From Qipengyuania seohaensis (GTDB taxonomy: Bacteria > Pseudomonadota > Alphaproteobacteria > Sphingomonadales > Sphingomonadaceae), in the NCBI RefSeq assembly GCF_002795865.1, contig NZ_CP024920.1:2329001-2393000 (forward strand): a stretch of 64,000 bases of DNA, written 5' to 3'. This document shows, piece after piece, positions 50,152 through 59,375 of the stretch (position 1 is its first letter; each line of letters starts with the position of its first letter). Under the pieces are notes generated by a model. The model was not told the origin of the DNA. It saw only the letters and a list, made by a program, of their open reading frames with translations, and did no database searches. The position numbers were made by a program, and so were the translations under genes.

Positions 50152-51740
50152 GATTTGGTTGTTCCTTTCCCTTTCGGGGCAGCCTTTGAACGGCTGGCGA
50201 CCCTTTTGGTGCCCTTCTTGGCGGGCGCCTTCTTCGTTGTCGTTGCGGCCTTCTTGGCCGGTGCCCGCTTCTTGGTGGCGGGCTTTTTGGGTGTGGTTTC
50301 CTTCGCTGCAGGCTTGCCCCCGGCTTTCGCGGCTTCGCGCAGTTCTTCGTAGGATTCGCGGATGCACTCCACGTAGAATTCCGGATCGGGCATCATCTCG
50401 CGATCGGCCGTAAATGCGATGGTCGCCTCGTCCGTATAGGACTGCACGACATGGCCGAGCCCCAATCCGTCGGTGAGGCAAAGCAGCCCCATCATGCTCT
50501 GCATCTTCGCGCCGGCAGAATAAATCGGAATGGGAGGGCCGGGCACATTGGTCACGACTGTCGTGAAGATCGGCCCCACACCGCGATTGGCGAGGCTGAG
50601 ACGGCTGTAGAGCTGTGCGCCAAGGGCCATGAAAAGGGCAGGGCTAGCCTTGCTCATTTCGGTCATGTTCCGCGCGCCCAGCGCATCGGTCATGGCCTTG
50701 GAATTCTTCGTGCGGTCGTGCACCCACTCGAGCCGTTCGATCGGGTCGGCGATATGGGTGCCGAGCGGGGCGATCATCGCCGCGACCTGGTTACCCATCG
50801 TGTCCTTTTCGTTCGACGAGCGGACCGAGATAGGCGCCATGGCGGTGAGCGTTTTCTTCGGCAGTTCGCCCTTGTTCTCAAGGTAGCGCCGCATCGCTCC
50901 GCCGATAATGGCGAGGAACACGTCGTTGACCTTGGCGCCTTCGGCGGCGGTCCGGATCGCCTTGATCTCTGCCAGCGGAACGCTGACCCCTTCGACCACG
51001 CGGTGGGGAGAGATCTTCTTGTTGAAGCGCGTCTTGGGGGCGATCATCTCGCTCGAGACGTCGAATTCCTTCGCGGCGAGGCCCTTTAGCGCCTTGGCGA
51101 GGCCGGGTGCGGCCTTGGCGGCCACTTCCAGCTGCTTGAGCGGATTGGTGATCGCGTTGAAATAGCTCTTGCCCAGCAATTCGACCGGGTTGGGCACCTT
51201 TTCCGGCTTCCATTTGTCGGGCGTTTCGGGCGGCGGCTGGTCGGGGCGCAGAGTGTGGGTCGCCTCCATCAGGTCGATCCCGCTCATCCCGTCGATCGCC
51301 GCGTGGTGGACCTTGGTGATGTAGGCATAGCTGCCCTTCTTCACGCCTTCGACGCCGTCGAGCCCCTCGACGACCGTGATTTCCCACGGCGGGCGGCTGA
51401 GGTCGAGCGGCCGGGCAAAGACGCGGGCCGCCTGGATGCACAGCTGTCGCCAATCGCCCGGTGCAGGGAGGGCGACGTGCCGGACATGGTATTCGAGATC
51501 GAAATCGGGATCTTCTATCCAGTAGGGATAATCGAGATCGAAGGGCACGCGAACGAGGCGTTGCCGCATGGTAGTCGAGAGTTGCAGTCGGCTCTCGATG
51601 AAACCGAGGATGTCCTTGAAGCGGACGAACCCGCCGGGCGCGGTACTGGGATCGTAGATAAGGATGGAGCCGATATGCATCGGCGAATTGCGCGTCTCGA
51701 GCGCGACGAAACTCGCGTCCATGCCCTGCAGTTGCTGCAT
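50148..51740 (-). CDS. Wax ester synthase/diacylglycerol acyltransferase with H1-like tail
   Basis: 530 aa. Bifunctional WS/DGAT: transfers acyl groups from acyl-CoA to fatty alcohols or diacylglycerol for neutral-lipid storage. The catalytic motif HHAAIDG is at residues 145-151 and the family N-terminus MQQLQGMDASFVALE begins at 51740, well after an upstream in-frame ATG. Residues ~473-530 (nt 50151-50324) are a low-complexity tail with 17 Lys, 3 Arg and one acidic residue, rich in Ala/Pro/Thr with AKK and KKAPAKK motifs, like histone H1 or PhaF-type C-termini. Such a tail is not part of the standard WS/DGAT fold. The 3' end is coupled to an alpha/beta hydrolase. Confidence 0.9.
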   Translation of the reverse strand: MQQLQGMDASFVALETRNSPMHIGSILIYDPSTAPGGFVRFKDILGFIESRLQLSTTMRQRLVRVPFDLDYPYWIEDPDFDLEYHVRHVALPAPGDWRQLCIQAARVFARPLDLSRPPWEITVVEGLDGVEGVKKGSYAYITKVHHAAIDGMSGIDLMEATHTLRPDQPPPETPDKWKPEKVPNPVELLGKSYFNAITNPLKQLEVAAKAAPGLAKALKGLAAKEFDVSSEMIAPKTRFNKKISPHRVVEGVSVPLAEIKAIRTAAEGAKVNDVFLAIIGGAMRRYLENKGELPKKTLTAMAPISVRSSNEKDTMGNQVAAMIAPLGTHIADPIERLEWVHDRTKNSKAMTDALGARNMTEMSKASPALFMALGAQLYSRLSLANRGVGPIFTTVVTNVPGPPIPIYSAGAKMQSMMGLLCLTDGLGLGHVVQSYTDEATIAFTADREMMPDPEFYVECIRESYEELREAAKAGGKPAAKETTPKKPATKKRAPAKKAATTTKKAPAKKGTKRVASRSKAAPKGKGTTKS

Positions 51741-51861
51741 ATGTTCCTTTCCAGCCGCCGCACACCCGCGAAGGCACCCGGCAACTCTCCCCTGCACGGC
51801 CGGCTTTTGCCGGTCCGAAGAAAGGAAGCTAGCATCATTGTGCAGCGCGTCAAATCGCGCG

Positions 51862-53049
51862 TTACAGCGCTTCCCCCGCGGCAACGCCGCTGGCCCAGGC
51901 CCATTGGAAATTATACCCGCCGAGCCAACCGGTTACGTCGACAGCTTCCCCGATGGCGTAAAGTCCGGGGACTTGCTTCGCCTCCAGAGTTTTCGACGAT
52001 AATTCGGTGGTCGAGATGCCGCCGACGGTGACTTCGGCCTTGGCGAAGCCTTCCGTGCCATTTGGCCGGAATTCCCACCGCTTGAGCCGTTCGCTAGCAA
52101 TGCGCAGCGCCTTGTCGGACGCATTGCCGAGCTCGCTCTCCACGCTCAGTTTTTCTGCGAGGATGTCTGCCAGCCTGTCGGGCAGCTCTTCGCGAAGGGC
52201 GCTGCGGACTGTGGCCCGGGGCGTTTCCTGCTTGCGCTCGAGCAGCCATTCCGCACCTCTTTCTGGCAGGAAGTCTATCAGGATCGGATCACCCGGCTTC
52301 CAGTAGGAGGAGGCCTGCAGGATCGCAGGCCCGGACAGGCCGCGATGCGTGAACAGCGCGGCTTCCGGAAAGCGTCCCTTTCCTGCGCTCGCCACGACCG
52401 GGGCCGAAACGCCCGAGATCTCGCGAAACAGAACTTCTTCGCCGCCCAATGTCAGCGGGACCAGGGCAGGGCGCGGCTCGACGATTTTCAGGCCGAATTT
52501 ACGGGCCAGGTCATAGGCGAAGCCGGTCGCGCCCATCTTCGGTATCGATGGTCCGCCCGTCGCGATGACCAGCGATGCGCCTTGATAGGTTCCCCTGTCG
52601 GTGGTGACGGTAAAGCCGTTATCACGCTCGACCGTTCGCACGTCCTCATTGCACCGGACGACCACTTCCCCGCCGAACACGCTTGCCTTGTCGCATTCGG
52701 CGAGCAGCATGGCCACGATCTGCTTGGCCGAGCCGTCGCAAAACAGCTGGCCGAGCGTCTTCTCGTGCCATGCGATATCGTAGCTTTCGACCAGTTCGAG
52801 GAAATCGCGCGCCGTGTAACGGGCCAGTGCGCTCTTGGCGAAATGCGGATTGGCTGAGAGGTAATTTGCCGGACCAGCGCCGATGTTGGTGAAGTTGCAC
52901 CGGCCCCCGCCGGAGATGAGGATCTTCTTGCCGGGGCTGTCCGCCTTTTCGAGCACCAGCATCCGCTTGCCGCGCTGGCCGGCTCTCGCCGCGCACATAA
53001 GGCCCGCGGCACCTGCGCCGAGGATTATGGCATCGAAGTTGTCCGGCAT
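51862..53049 (-). CDS. HI0933/BaiN-family FAD-dependent oxidoreductase
   Basis: 395 aa. Residues 6-17 read IILGAGAAGLMC (FAD-binding Rossmann), followed by KKILISGGGRCNFTN, the family hallmark, and the C-terminal GLYAIGEAVDVTGWLGGYNFQWAWASG. The domain order and length fit the HI0933 flavoproteins, some of which reduce C=C bonds of steroid/bile-acid-type substrates; substrate here unknown. ATG at 53049 begins MPDNFDAI at the first strand. Same strand as the permease 7 nt upstream, so probably in one operon. Confidence 0.9.
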   Translation of the reverse strand: MPDNFDAIILGAGAAGLMCAARAGQRGKRMLVLEKADSPGKKILISGGGRCNFTNIGAGPANYLSANPHFAKSALARYTARDFLELVESYDIAWHEKTLGQLFCDGSAKQIVAMLLAECDKASVFGGEVVVRCNEDVRTVERDNGFTVTTDRGTYQGASLVIATGGPSIPKMGATGFAYDLARKFGLKIVEPRPALVPLTLGGEEVLFREISGVSAPVVASAGKGRFPEAALFTHRGLSGPAILQASSYWKPGDPILIDFLPERGAEWLLERKQETPRATVRSALREELPDRLADILAEKLSVESELGNASDKALRIASERLKRWEFRPNGTEGFAKAEVTVGGISTTELSSKTLEAKQVPGLYAIGEAVDVTGWLGGYNFQWAWASGVAAGEAL

Positions 53050-53056
53050 GGCGGCC

Positions 53057-54331
53057 TCAGGCTTGTTCTGTCGGCTTCTGGCGCGCGGCAACGAAATACA
53101 GGACCGTGCCGACGACTACGAGCACACCGAACATGGTCCACGCCTGCTGGTTCGCATGACTGGCAATCCAGACCGAGGCAGCGAAAGCCAGGACGGCGAC
53201 AATCAGGTGCAGCGGATTTATCCGCCCTTCGCGATGTTCGATCATCGGCAGTGCCGCGGCCGTTATGACATAGGTCAGCAAGCGCGACAGCGTGCTGGCC
53301 GCAGCGAGCGCCAGAAAGCCTCCCCACACGGCGAACAGGGCCGATGCAAAACCGTAGAACAGGATGGAGTTTGCAGGCGTCAGGAAACGCGGGCTGACAC
53401 GCTCGAACCACTGGGGCAGCATTCCCTGTTCGGCCATGCCGTATGCCATGCGCGGTACGATGATCAGTCCGCCCAAGCTATTGGCGGCGATCGAGAAACC
53501 TGCGCCCACGACGATGACAAGTGCGCCCCATTGGCCCATGGCTACCTCCGCCGCTCCTGCGAGCGCGTTCTCATTGGCGCCTTCTTCGGGGCCAATGGTG
53601 AGATAGGCCCAGATCACCAGCGCATAGAGAATGGTGACACCCGCCAACACGGTGACCAGGACGCGCGGAATATCCTTCTTCGGATCCCGCACCTCGCCTG
53701 CCGGGACGGTCACGCCCTCGAACCCGATGAACGCGTAGAACAGCAGCAAGACGACGGACTCGACCTGGCTGAACTCTGGCAGGACTACCGCCTTGTGCGC
53801 GAAGGCTCCGAACATGGCCACCCCGATGATGAGGCCCAGCGGCATGAGCTTCAATGCGGTCAGCAGGCCCAGCGTGTTGACCGAACTGCGCATGCTCAAC
53901 AGCGTCACGCCCGTCAGTGCAAGGATCGTGACGACTACGGTGGCGGTCGCCGCCGTGCCGTTCTCCAACCATGGGAAGACCGCCGCGAAATAGGCGATCA
54001 TGACGTGGGTGTTCGCGGCCATCGCGACTGCGCCCGATGCATAGCGACCCCACCCGGCCTGGAAGCCGGCAAAGCTGCCGAAAGCTGCCTTGCCGTAGAG
54101 CACCGGTCCGCCGCTACCGTCGAAACGTGCGGCAAGCCACGCGAAGGTGAGCGCCAGCGGCAGGAACATGATCCCGCCGATAACCATCAGCCACGGCGCA
54201 AAGCTGCCCACGGCGGCTACCAGCACGGCGGGTAGGGCAAATATTCCCGACCCGATCATTCCGTTGATCTGGAACAGCGAGGTGCCCCAGAAGCCGACCG
54301 TACGCGGCGGCGCTATCTTGTTCCCGTCCAT
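53057..54331 (-). CDS. APC-family amino acid permease
   Basis: 424 aa with about twelve hydrophobic helices. FQINGMIGSGIFALPAVL near residue 25 is the amino acid/polyamine/organocation signature (GxGIF), and ...YAFIGFEGVTVPAGEVRDPKKDIPR is the conserved middle loop. Substrate unknown. The start MDGNKIAPPRT at 54331 is taken because the family helix begins just after. Divergent from uvrC. Confidence 0.9.
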   Translation of the reverse strand: MDGNKIAPPRTVGFWGTSLFQINGMIGSGIFALPAVLVAAVGSFAPWLMVIGGIMFLPLALTFAWLAARFDGSGGPVLYGKAAFGSFAGFQAGWGRYASGAVAMAANTHVMIAYFAAVFPWLENGTAATATVVVTILALTGVTLLSMRSSVNTLGLLTALKLMPLGLIIGVAMFGAFAHKAVVLPEFSQVESVVLLLFYAFIGFEGVTVPAGEVRDPKKDIPRVLVTVLAGVTILYALVIWAYLTIGPEEGANENALAGAAEVAMGQWGALVIVVGAGFSIAANSLGGLIIVPRMAYGMAEQGMLPQWFERVSPRFLTPANSILFYGFASALFAVWGGFLALAAASTLSRLLTYVITAAALPMIEHREGRINPLHLIVAVLAFAASVWIASHANQQAWTMFGVLVVVGTVLYFVAARQKPTEQA

Positions 54332-54408
54332 ACCGACAATCCGTGCCCTCAATGACCTTTGTGCGCAAGCGATTGAGTATGGCGCGTCCACCGCCTATCT
54401 CCCTTGTC

Positions 54409-56376
54409 ATGTCGCGTTCGAAGGCCGGTTCCCCCAACGATCCCAGAGGTAAGGAGCGTTTCCACGAGGAACGCGCCACCAAGACCGTGGCCAGCGCGCA
54501 GCCGGACCTAGAAGCGGGGATCGCCGCCATTCGCGAGACGGTAAAGACGCTAAAGCCGCGGCCCGGCGTATACCGGATGCTCGATACGCGCGGAGATGTG
54601 CTCTATGTCGGGAAAGCCCGCAGCCTGAAGGCGCGCGTTGCCAACTACACCCAGATCAACGGCCTTTCGAACCGCATCGTGCGCATGATCAGCCAGTGCC
54701 GTGCGATGGAAATCGTGGTCACCAACTCGGAGGCCGAGGCGCTTCTGCTCGAAGCGCAATTGATCAAGCGTTATCGCCCGCCGTTCAACGTGCTGCTGCG
54801 CGACGACAAGAGCTTTCCCTTCATCCTCCTGCGTGCCGACCATGCCTTCCCGCGCATCCAGAAGCATCGCGGCGCGCGGCGGGCCAAGGGCAATTACTAC
54901 GGTCCCTTCGCCAGCGCAGGTTCGGTCAACAAGACGCTGAACGCGCTTCAGAAACTCTTCCTGTTGCGGAGCTGTACGGACAGCTTCTTCAACAATCGCG
55001 ACCGGCCCTGCCTGCTCTACCAGATCAAGCGATGCAGCGCGCCGTGTGTCGGCCGCATCGACGAGGAAGGCTACGCGAGCCTTGTGTACGAGGCGAAGGA
55101 TTTCCTGTCCGGCAAATCCTCCGCCGTGCAGGCCAATATCGAAAAGCAGATGGCGAAGGCTGCCGAAGATCTCGACTTCGAGACCGCGGCGATCCTGCGC
55201 GACCGGCTGCGCGCCGCGACATTCATCCAGGGTTCGCAGGCCATCAATGCCAGCGGCGTGGGTGATGCCGATGTTTTCGCGCTGGCGAAGAAGGGCGGCC
55301 AGATCGGCGTGCAGGCGTTTTTCATTCGCGGCGGACAGAACTGGGGGCATCGCGCGTTCTTCCCGCGCAATACGGGCGATCTGGAGGAGGCGCAGGTTCT
55401 GGCCGATGTGCTGCTCCAGTTCTACGAGGAAGTTCCTCCGCCAAAGACCATCCTGACCGATCGCGAACTGGCGGAGCAGGAGCTTATCGCAGAGGCACTG
55501 GCGGAAAAGGCGGGCCATGCCGTCGCCATCTCGATCCCGCAGCGCGGCGATCGCCGCAAGCTGATGCAACAGGCCCAGCGCAACGCGACCGAGGCGCTCG
55601 AACGGCGGCTGGCCGAAAGCGGGACCAAGGCTCGCATCCTGCGCGAACTGGCCGAATTCCTCGAGCTGGAAGAAGTGCCGCAGCGTATCGAGATATACGA
55701 CAACAGCCATATCCAGGGCGACAAGGCGCTGGGTGCGATGGTGGTCGCCGGGCCCGAAGGCTTCGAAAAGGGCCAGTATCGCAAGTTCAACATCAAGACC
55801 GCCAAGACCAATGACGATTTCGGCATGATGCGCGAGGTCATGCAGCGCCGCTTCCGCAAGCTGGCCGAAACGGAGCGTGACAACGAGGCTTCTCCGACGG
55901 GCAAGGGGCACGAGGCGATCTGGCCCGATCTGCTGCTGATCGATGGCGGCAAGGGACAGGTGTCGAGCGTGATGGCGGTGCTGGAGGATCTGGGAATCGC
56001 GGACGATGTTCCGGTCATCGGTATCGCCAAGGGGCCGCATCACGGTCGCGAAGGGCGTGAGGTGTTCCATTTCCCCGACGGGCGCGAAAAGACGCTGCCG
56101 GTCAATTCGCAGGTATTGTTCCACGCCCAGAACCTGCGCGACGAAGTGCACCGCTATGCCATCGGCGCCCACCGCGCCAAGCGGAGCCGCGCGATCACCG
56201 CTTCGCCATTGGACGAGATCCCGGGCATCGGTCCCGCGCGCAAACGCGCGCTGCTGCTCCACTTCGGCACCGCGGGCAAGGTCAGGGCTGCGGCCCTGGA
56301 GGACCTCATGCGTGCGCCGGGCATTAGCGAAGGCGTCGCGCAACAGATCTACGATTTCTACCACGCGGGCGGGTAG
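54409..56376 (+). CDS. uvrC: Excinuclease ABC subunit C
   Basis: 655 aa. Makes the dual incisions around bulky lesions in nucleotide excision repair. GIY-YIG domain PRPGVYRMLD...VLYVGKARSLKARVANY near residues 40-75, the Cys-rich loop CLLYQIKRCSAPC, UVR motif (IEKQMAKAAEDLDFETAAILRD), RNase H-like nuclease domain with DNSHIQGD and LLIDGGKGQ, and C-terminal helix-hairpin-helix IPGIGPARKRALLLHFG. The start is uncertain: 54379 (MARPPPIS) and 54343 are also in frame; 54409 (MSRSKAG) looks most like related N-termini. Confidence 0.92.
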   Translation: MSRSKAGSPNDPRGKERFHEERATKTVASAQPDLEAGIAAIRETVKTLKPRPGVYRMLDTRGDVLYVGKARSLKARVANYTQINGLSNRIVRMISQCRAMEIVVTNSEAEALLLEAQLIKRYRPPFNVLLRDDKSFPFILLRADHAFPRIQKHRGARRAKGNYYGPFASAGSVNKTLNALQKLFLLRSCTDSFFNNRDRPCLLYQIKRCSAPCVGRIDEEGYASLVYEAKDFLSGKSSAVQANIEKQMAKAAEDLDFETAAILRDRLRAATFIQGSQAINASGVGDADVFALAKKGGQIGVQAFFIRGGQNWGHRAFFPRNTGDLEEAQVLADVLLQFYEEVPPPKTILTDRELAEQELIAEALAEKAGHAVAISIPQRGDRRKLMQQAQRNATEALERRLAESGTKARILRELAEFLELEEVPQRIEIYDNSHIQGDKALGAMVVAGPEGFEKGQYRKFNIKTAKTNDDFGMMREVMQRRFRKLAETERDNEASPTGKGHEAIWPDLLLIDGGKGQVSSVMAVLEDLGIADDVPVIGIAKGPHHGREGREVFHFPDGREKTLPVNSQVLFHAQNLRDEVHRYAIGAHRAKRSRAITASPLDEIPGIGPARKRALLLHFGTAGKVRAAALEDLMRAPGISEGVAQQIYDFYHAGG

Positions 56377-56534
56377 GGCTTCCGACTGGACGCGAATTTC
56401 GCGAGTTGGTGTCATTCGAGGCGGCGGCCCAAATTTGAGCCAGATCAATGAACGCCGCCGTGCAAGCGCTATCCTGACTGCATCAAATCCGGAAAGCCTC
56501 GGTTGCCGGATCAACGCCAAGTGGGAGATTCGCC

Positions 56535-57353
56535 ATGAAGTCCATTCTGTTCAACGCTTTCGCCGACAAGGGCCATGCGCAGCGCCTAGATCTCGCACTC
56601 GACCTGGCGCGGGCCTTCGACGGTCATCTCTCGGTACTGAACGCGGTGCCCTATGAGGCCGCTGGCACGATCGATCCCTATGGCGCAGCCTTCGCCGCCA
56701 TGGTGCCGATCTGGCGCGAAGAAGCGGCCAAGTTGAAGGCAGATACCGAAAACGACCTCGCCAACGAAGGCGTGGCGTGGGACTGGATCGATTGCGCAGG
56801 GCCGGTATCGCTCTCGCTCATTCGCCATTCGACCTTGGCCGACCTAATCGTGATCGGCGAGAAGGAGCCGCGTAGCGGCGGCAAATCACCGTCGTTCACG
56901 GCCGGTGAGGTGGCGCTGGGCGCGGATTGCCCCGTGCTGGTCCTGCCGGACGAGTGCAAGCGGCTCGACTTCGACAAGACGGCGATTGTCGCCTGGGATG
57001 GATCGTCGGAAGCCTCCCACGCCCTGCGCGCTGCGGTTCCCCTTCTGGCGAAGATGAAGGCGGTCTTTCTCGTGACTGTCGGCGAAGGGAAAAAGAGCGA
57101 CAAGGATTTCGACCTGCCCGCTATTCGCGGCGCCGATTACCTCGCCCGTCACGGTATCGGCTGCGAGATCGTGCAGGTCGCGGCAGACGACAAGGGTATC
57201 GCCCACGCGATACAGTCGGCCGCCGATTCGCGTGATGCGGGCCTGATCGTGATGGGCTGCTATGGGCGCCTGCGCCTTGCCGAACGGTTGTTCGGAGGCG
57301 TGACGCGCGCCATGCTCACGGATGTGAAGGTGCCACTCCTCCTCAAGCACTGA
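56535..57353 (+). CDS. Universal stress protein, tandem USP domains
   Basis: 272 aa with two USP halves. The first (1-135) lacks a clear ATP motif; the second has the GxxGRLRLAERLFGGVTRAML pattern with the G-2x-G-9x-G[T] ATP-binding spacing near residues 240-260. Such proteins are induced by starvation, oxidative or envelope stress. GTGGGAG lies before the ATG at 56535. Convergent with the DEAD-box helicase. Confidence 0.9.
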   Translation: MKSILFNAFADKGHAQRLDLALDLARAFDGHLSVLNAVPYEAAGTIDPYGAAFAAMVPIWREEAAKLKADTENDLANEGVAWDWIDCAGPVSLSLIRHSTLADLIVIGEKEPRSGGKSPSFTAGEVALGADCPVLVLPDECKRLDFDKTAIVAWDGSSEASHALRAAVPLLAKMKAVFLVTVGEGKKSDKDFDLPAIRGADYLARHGIGCEIVQVAADDKGIAHAIQSAADSRDAGLIVMGCYGRLRLAERLFGGVTRAMLTDVKVPLLLKH

Positions 57354-57375
57354 GTTGGGGAGGAGAGAGCGCAAC

Positions 57376-57400
57376 GGGTCAGCCCTTTGCGGGCTGGCCC
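57376..57400. repeat. Inverted repeat at the convergent end of helicase and USP genes
   Basis: 10-bp stem GGGT CAGCCC / GGGCTG G CCC with a TTTGC loop, spanning the helicase stop codon (57379-57381). No T-run on either side; it may protect the 3' end of the helicase mRNA. Confidence 0.5.
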
Positions 57401-59175
57401 GGCTTGCGCTTTCCAGCGAACTTCTTGCCTGCACCCGGACCCTTCTTGAAGGGCTTGCCGGGCTTCTTTCCGCCGGGACCCTTGCCGAAGGGCTTGGGGC
57501 GAACGCGCGGGCCACCGCCGCCACCACCGCCGTGTTCACGGCGGTTCTGGCGTGCCTCGATACGGGGTCCGTCGGGCGCCGCTTCGATCAGGATCGCGTC
57601 CTGCTCGTCTTCCGGGCTCGCGGTGCGCGCAACGGCATCGGCGAACTTGCCGGCGACGTTATTCGGAATCTGGAACCAGGTTTCGTGCTGGCCCACGCGG
57701 ATTGCACCGATCTCGTTGCGCGTGATGTGACCACGGCGGCACAGCAGCGGCAGGATCCAGCGCGGTTCCGCATTCTGGCGGCGCCCGACGCCGATCTTGA
57801 ACCAGGCCACGTCCTCGAAACCGGGGCGGTGGCGTTCGGTCTTGGCCTTTTCGCGCCCCTCGGGCGTGTTGGCGACCAGTTCTTCGGGTTCGGGCAGACG
57901 AGCGCGGTGGGTGTTCACCAGCGCGGCAGCGATGTCTTCCGGGGGCATACGCGACAGCAGGTCGGCCGCCATCTCGCGATCTTCATTGCTGAACTCGCGC
58001 GGCTCGGTGAGGCGTTCCATCAGGCGGGTGCGATCCTTCTTGCGGATCTGTTCCGGCGAGGGCGCTTCCATCCATTCCGCAGCGATCTGTGCACCGCGCA
58101 ACATGCCTTCGACCCGGCGACGACGGTTGTAGGGCACGATGATCGCAGCCGTACCCTTCTTGCCCGCACGGCCGGTACGACCGGAGCGGTGCTGCAGGGT
58201 TTCCGCATCGCGCGGAATCTCGACATGTATGACGAGGCTCAACGTCGGCAAGTCGATGCCGCGGGCTGCCACGTCCGTGGCAACGCACACGCGCACACGC
58301 TTGTCGCGCAGGGCCTGGAGAGCCTGGTTGCGTTCCGATTGCGAATGCTCGCCAGAAAGTGCAACGGCTGCGAACCCGCGCTCTTGGAGCGTTGCGTGGA
58401 ATCGCCGCACATTGTCGCGTGTCGCGCAGAACAGGATTGCCGTTTCCGCCTCGTGGAAGCGAAGCAGGTTGACGACGGCATTCTCGATCTCGGCAGGGGA
58501 GACGGTGATCGCCTGGTAGCTGATGTCCCCGTGACCACGGTCTTCGCCGCGCAGCGAGAGGCGCAGCGCGTCCTGCTGATAGCGTTCGGCGAGGCGCACG
58601 ATCGGGCCCGGCATGGTAGCCGAAAACAGCAGCGTGCGGCGCGTTTCGGGCGAGGCGTCGAGAATTTCTTCAAGATCGTCGCGGAAGCCCATGTCGAGCA
58701 TCTCGTCCGCTTCGTCCAGCACGACGCCGATTAGGCCAGAGAGGTCCAACGCGCCGCGTTCGAGGTGGTCGCGCAGACGACCCGGCGTGCCGACGACGAT
58801 CGCTGGTCCGGCCCGCAGGGCGCGGCGTTCCTTGCTGGCGTCCATTCCGCCGACGCAGGTCGCGATGCGCAGACCTGCCTTGGCATAGAGCCAGCCGAGT
58901 TCGCGGCTCACCTGCAGGGCAAGCTCGCGCGTCGGTGCGATAACCAGTGCGAGCGGCTTTTCCACCAGCGACAGATTGCGGGTTTCTTCCAGCAGGGCGT
59001 CGGCCAGCGCCAGCCCGAAAGCGACGGTCTTGCCGGAGCCCGTCTGGGCGGAAACGATGAGATCGCGGCCTTTCGCGTCGTCCGCGATCGTGGCGGACTG
59101 GACGGGGGTAAGGTCGGTATAGCCGCGCTCGGTCAGCGCTTCGCCGATCATCGGCGGGAGAGTTTCGAAGGACAT
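57379..59175 (-). CDS. DEAD-box RNA helicase with DbpA-type RNA-binding domain
   Basis: 598 aa. Motif I AQTGSGKT at 43-50, motif II DEAD at 154-157, motif III SAT at 185-187 and HRSGRTGRAGKKG (motif VI) define the two-RecA core. Residues ~450-530 (VAWFKIGVGRRQNAEPRWIL...) match the DbpA RNA-recognition domain that targets 23S rRNA, suggesting 50S assembly or cold-adaptation work. The last ~60 residues are Gly/Lys/Arg/Pro-rich, an unstructured RNA-binding tail. ATG at 59175 or GTG at 59196 are both possible starts. The preceding 200-nt spacer (59176-59375) shows no gene. Confidence 0.92.
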   Translation of the reverse strand: MSFETLPPMIGEALTERGYTDLTPVQSATIADDAKGRDLIVSAQTGSGKTVAFGLALADALLEETRNLSLVEKPLALVIAPTRELALQVSRELGWLYAKAGLRIATCVGGMDASKERRALRAGPAIVVGTPGRLRDHLERGALDLSGLIGVVLDEADEMLDMGFRDDLEEILDASPETRRTLLFSATMPGPIVRLAERYQQDALRLSLRGEDRGHGDISYQAITVSPAEIENAVVNLLRFHEAETAILFCATRDNVRRFHATLQERGFAAVALSGEHSQSERNQALQALRDKRVRVCVATDVAARGIDLPTLSLVIHVEIPRDAETLQHRSGRTGRAGKKGTAAIIVPYNRRRRVEGMLRGAQIAAEWMEAPSPEQIRKKDRTRLMERLTEPREFSNEDREMAADLLSRMPPEDIAAALVNTHRARLPEPEELVANTPEGREKAKTERHRPGFEDVAWFKIGVGRRQNAEPRWILPLLCRRGHITRNEIGAIRVGQHETWFQIPNNVAGKFADAVARTASPEDEQDAILIEAAPDGPRIEARQNRREHGGGGGGGPRVRPKPFGKGPGGKKPGKPFKKGPGAGKKFAGKRKPGQPAKG

Positions 59176-59375
59176 AAGGCTCACGGGCTTTGGCACATCG
59201 ATATCTGCGACGTGCGGGGAAACAGGAATCCGGCTGCTCGCGGTCCGTTAAGGCACGTGCGCGAGAGGGAGAGCGCGGCGGAAATTAGAAGCCGTCGGCG
59301 CGTTCAGGCGGCCCTATAGCGGGATTCGACCCGTTTGGCTCGTTTTATTTTGCACCTGCGAAATGAAGGGCGCGC

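Noticed and set aside
52883-54235. 450-codon frame opposite the permease
   Set aside because: Antisense shadow; the permease has helices and family signatures.
54550-56520. 656-codon frame opposite uvrC
   Set aside because: UvrC motifs on the plus strand are unambiguous; the minus frame is its shadow.
57355-58734. 459-codon frame opposite the helicase
   Set aside because: Antisense of the DEAD-box gene; no motif.
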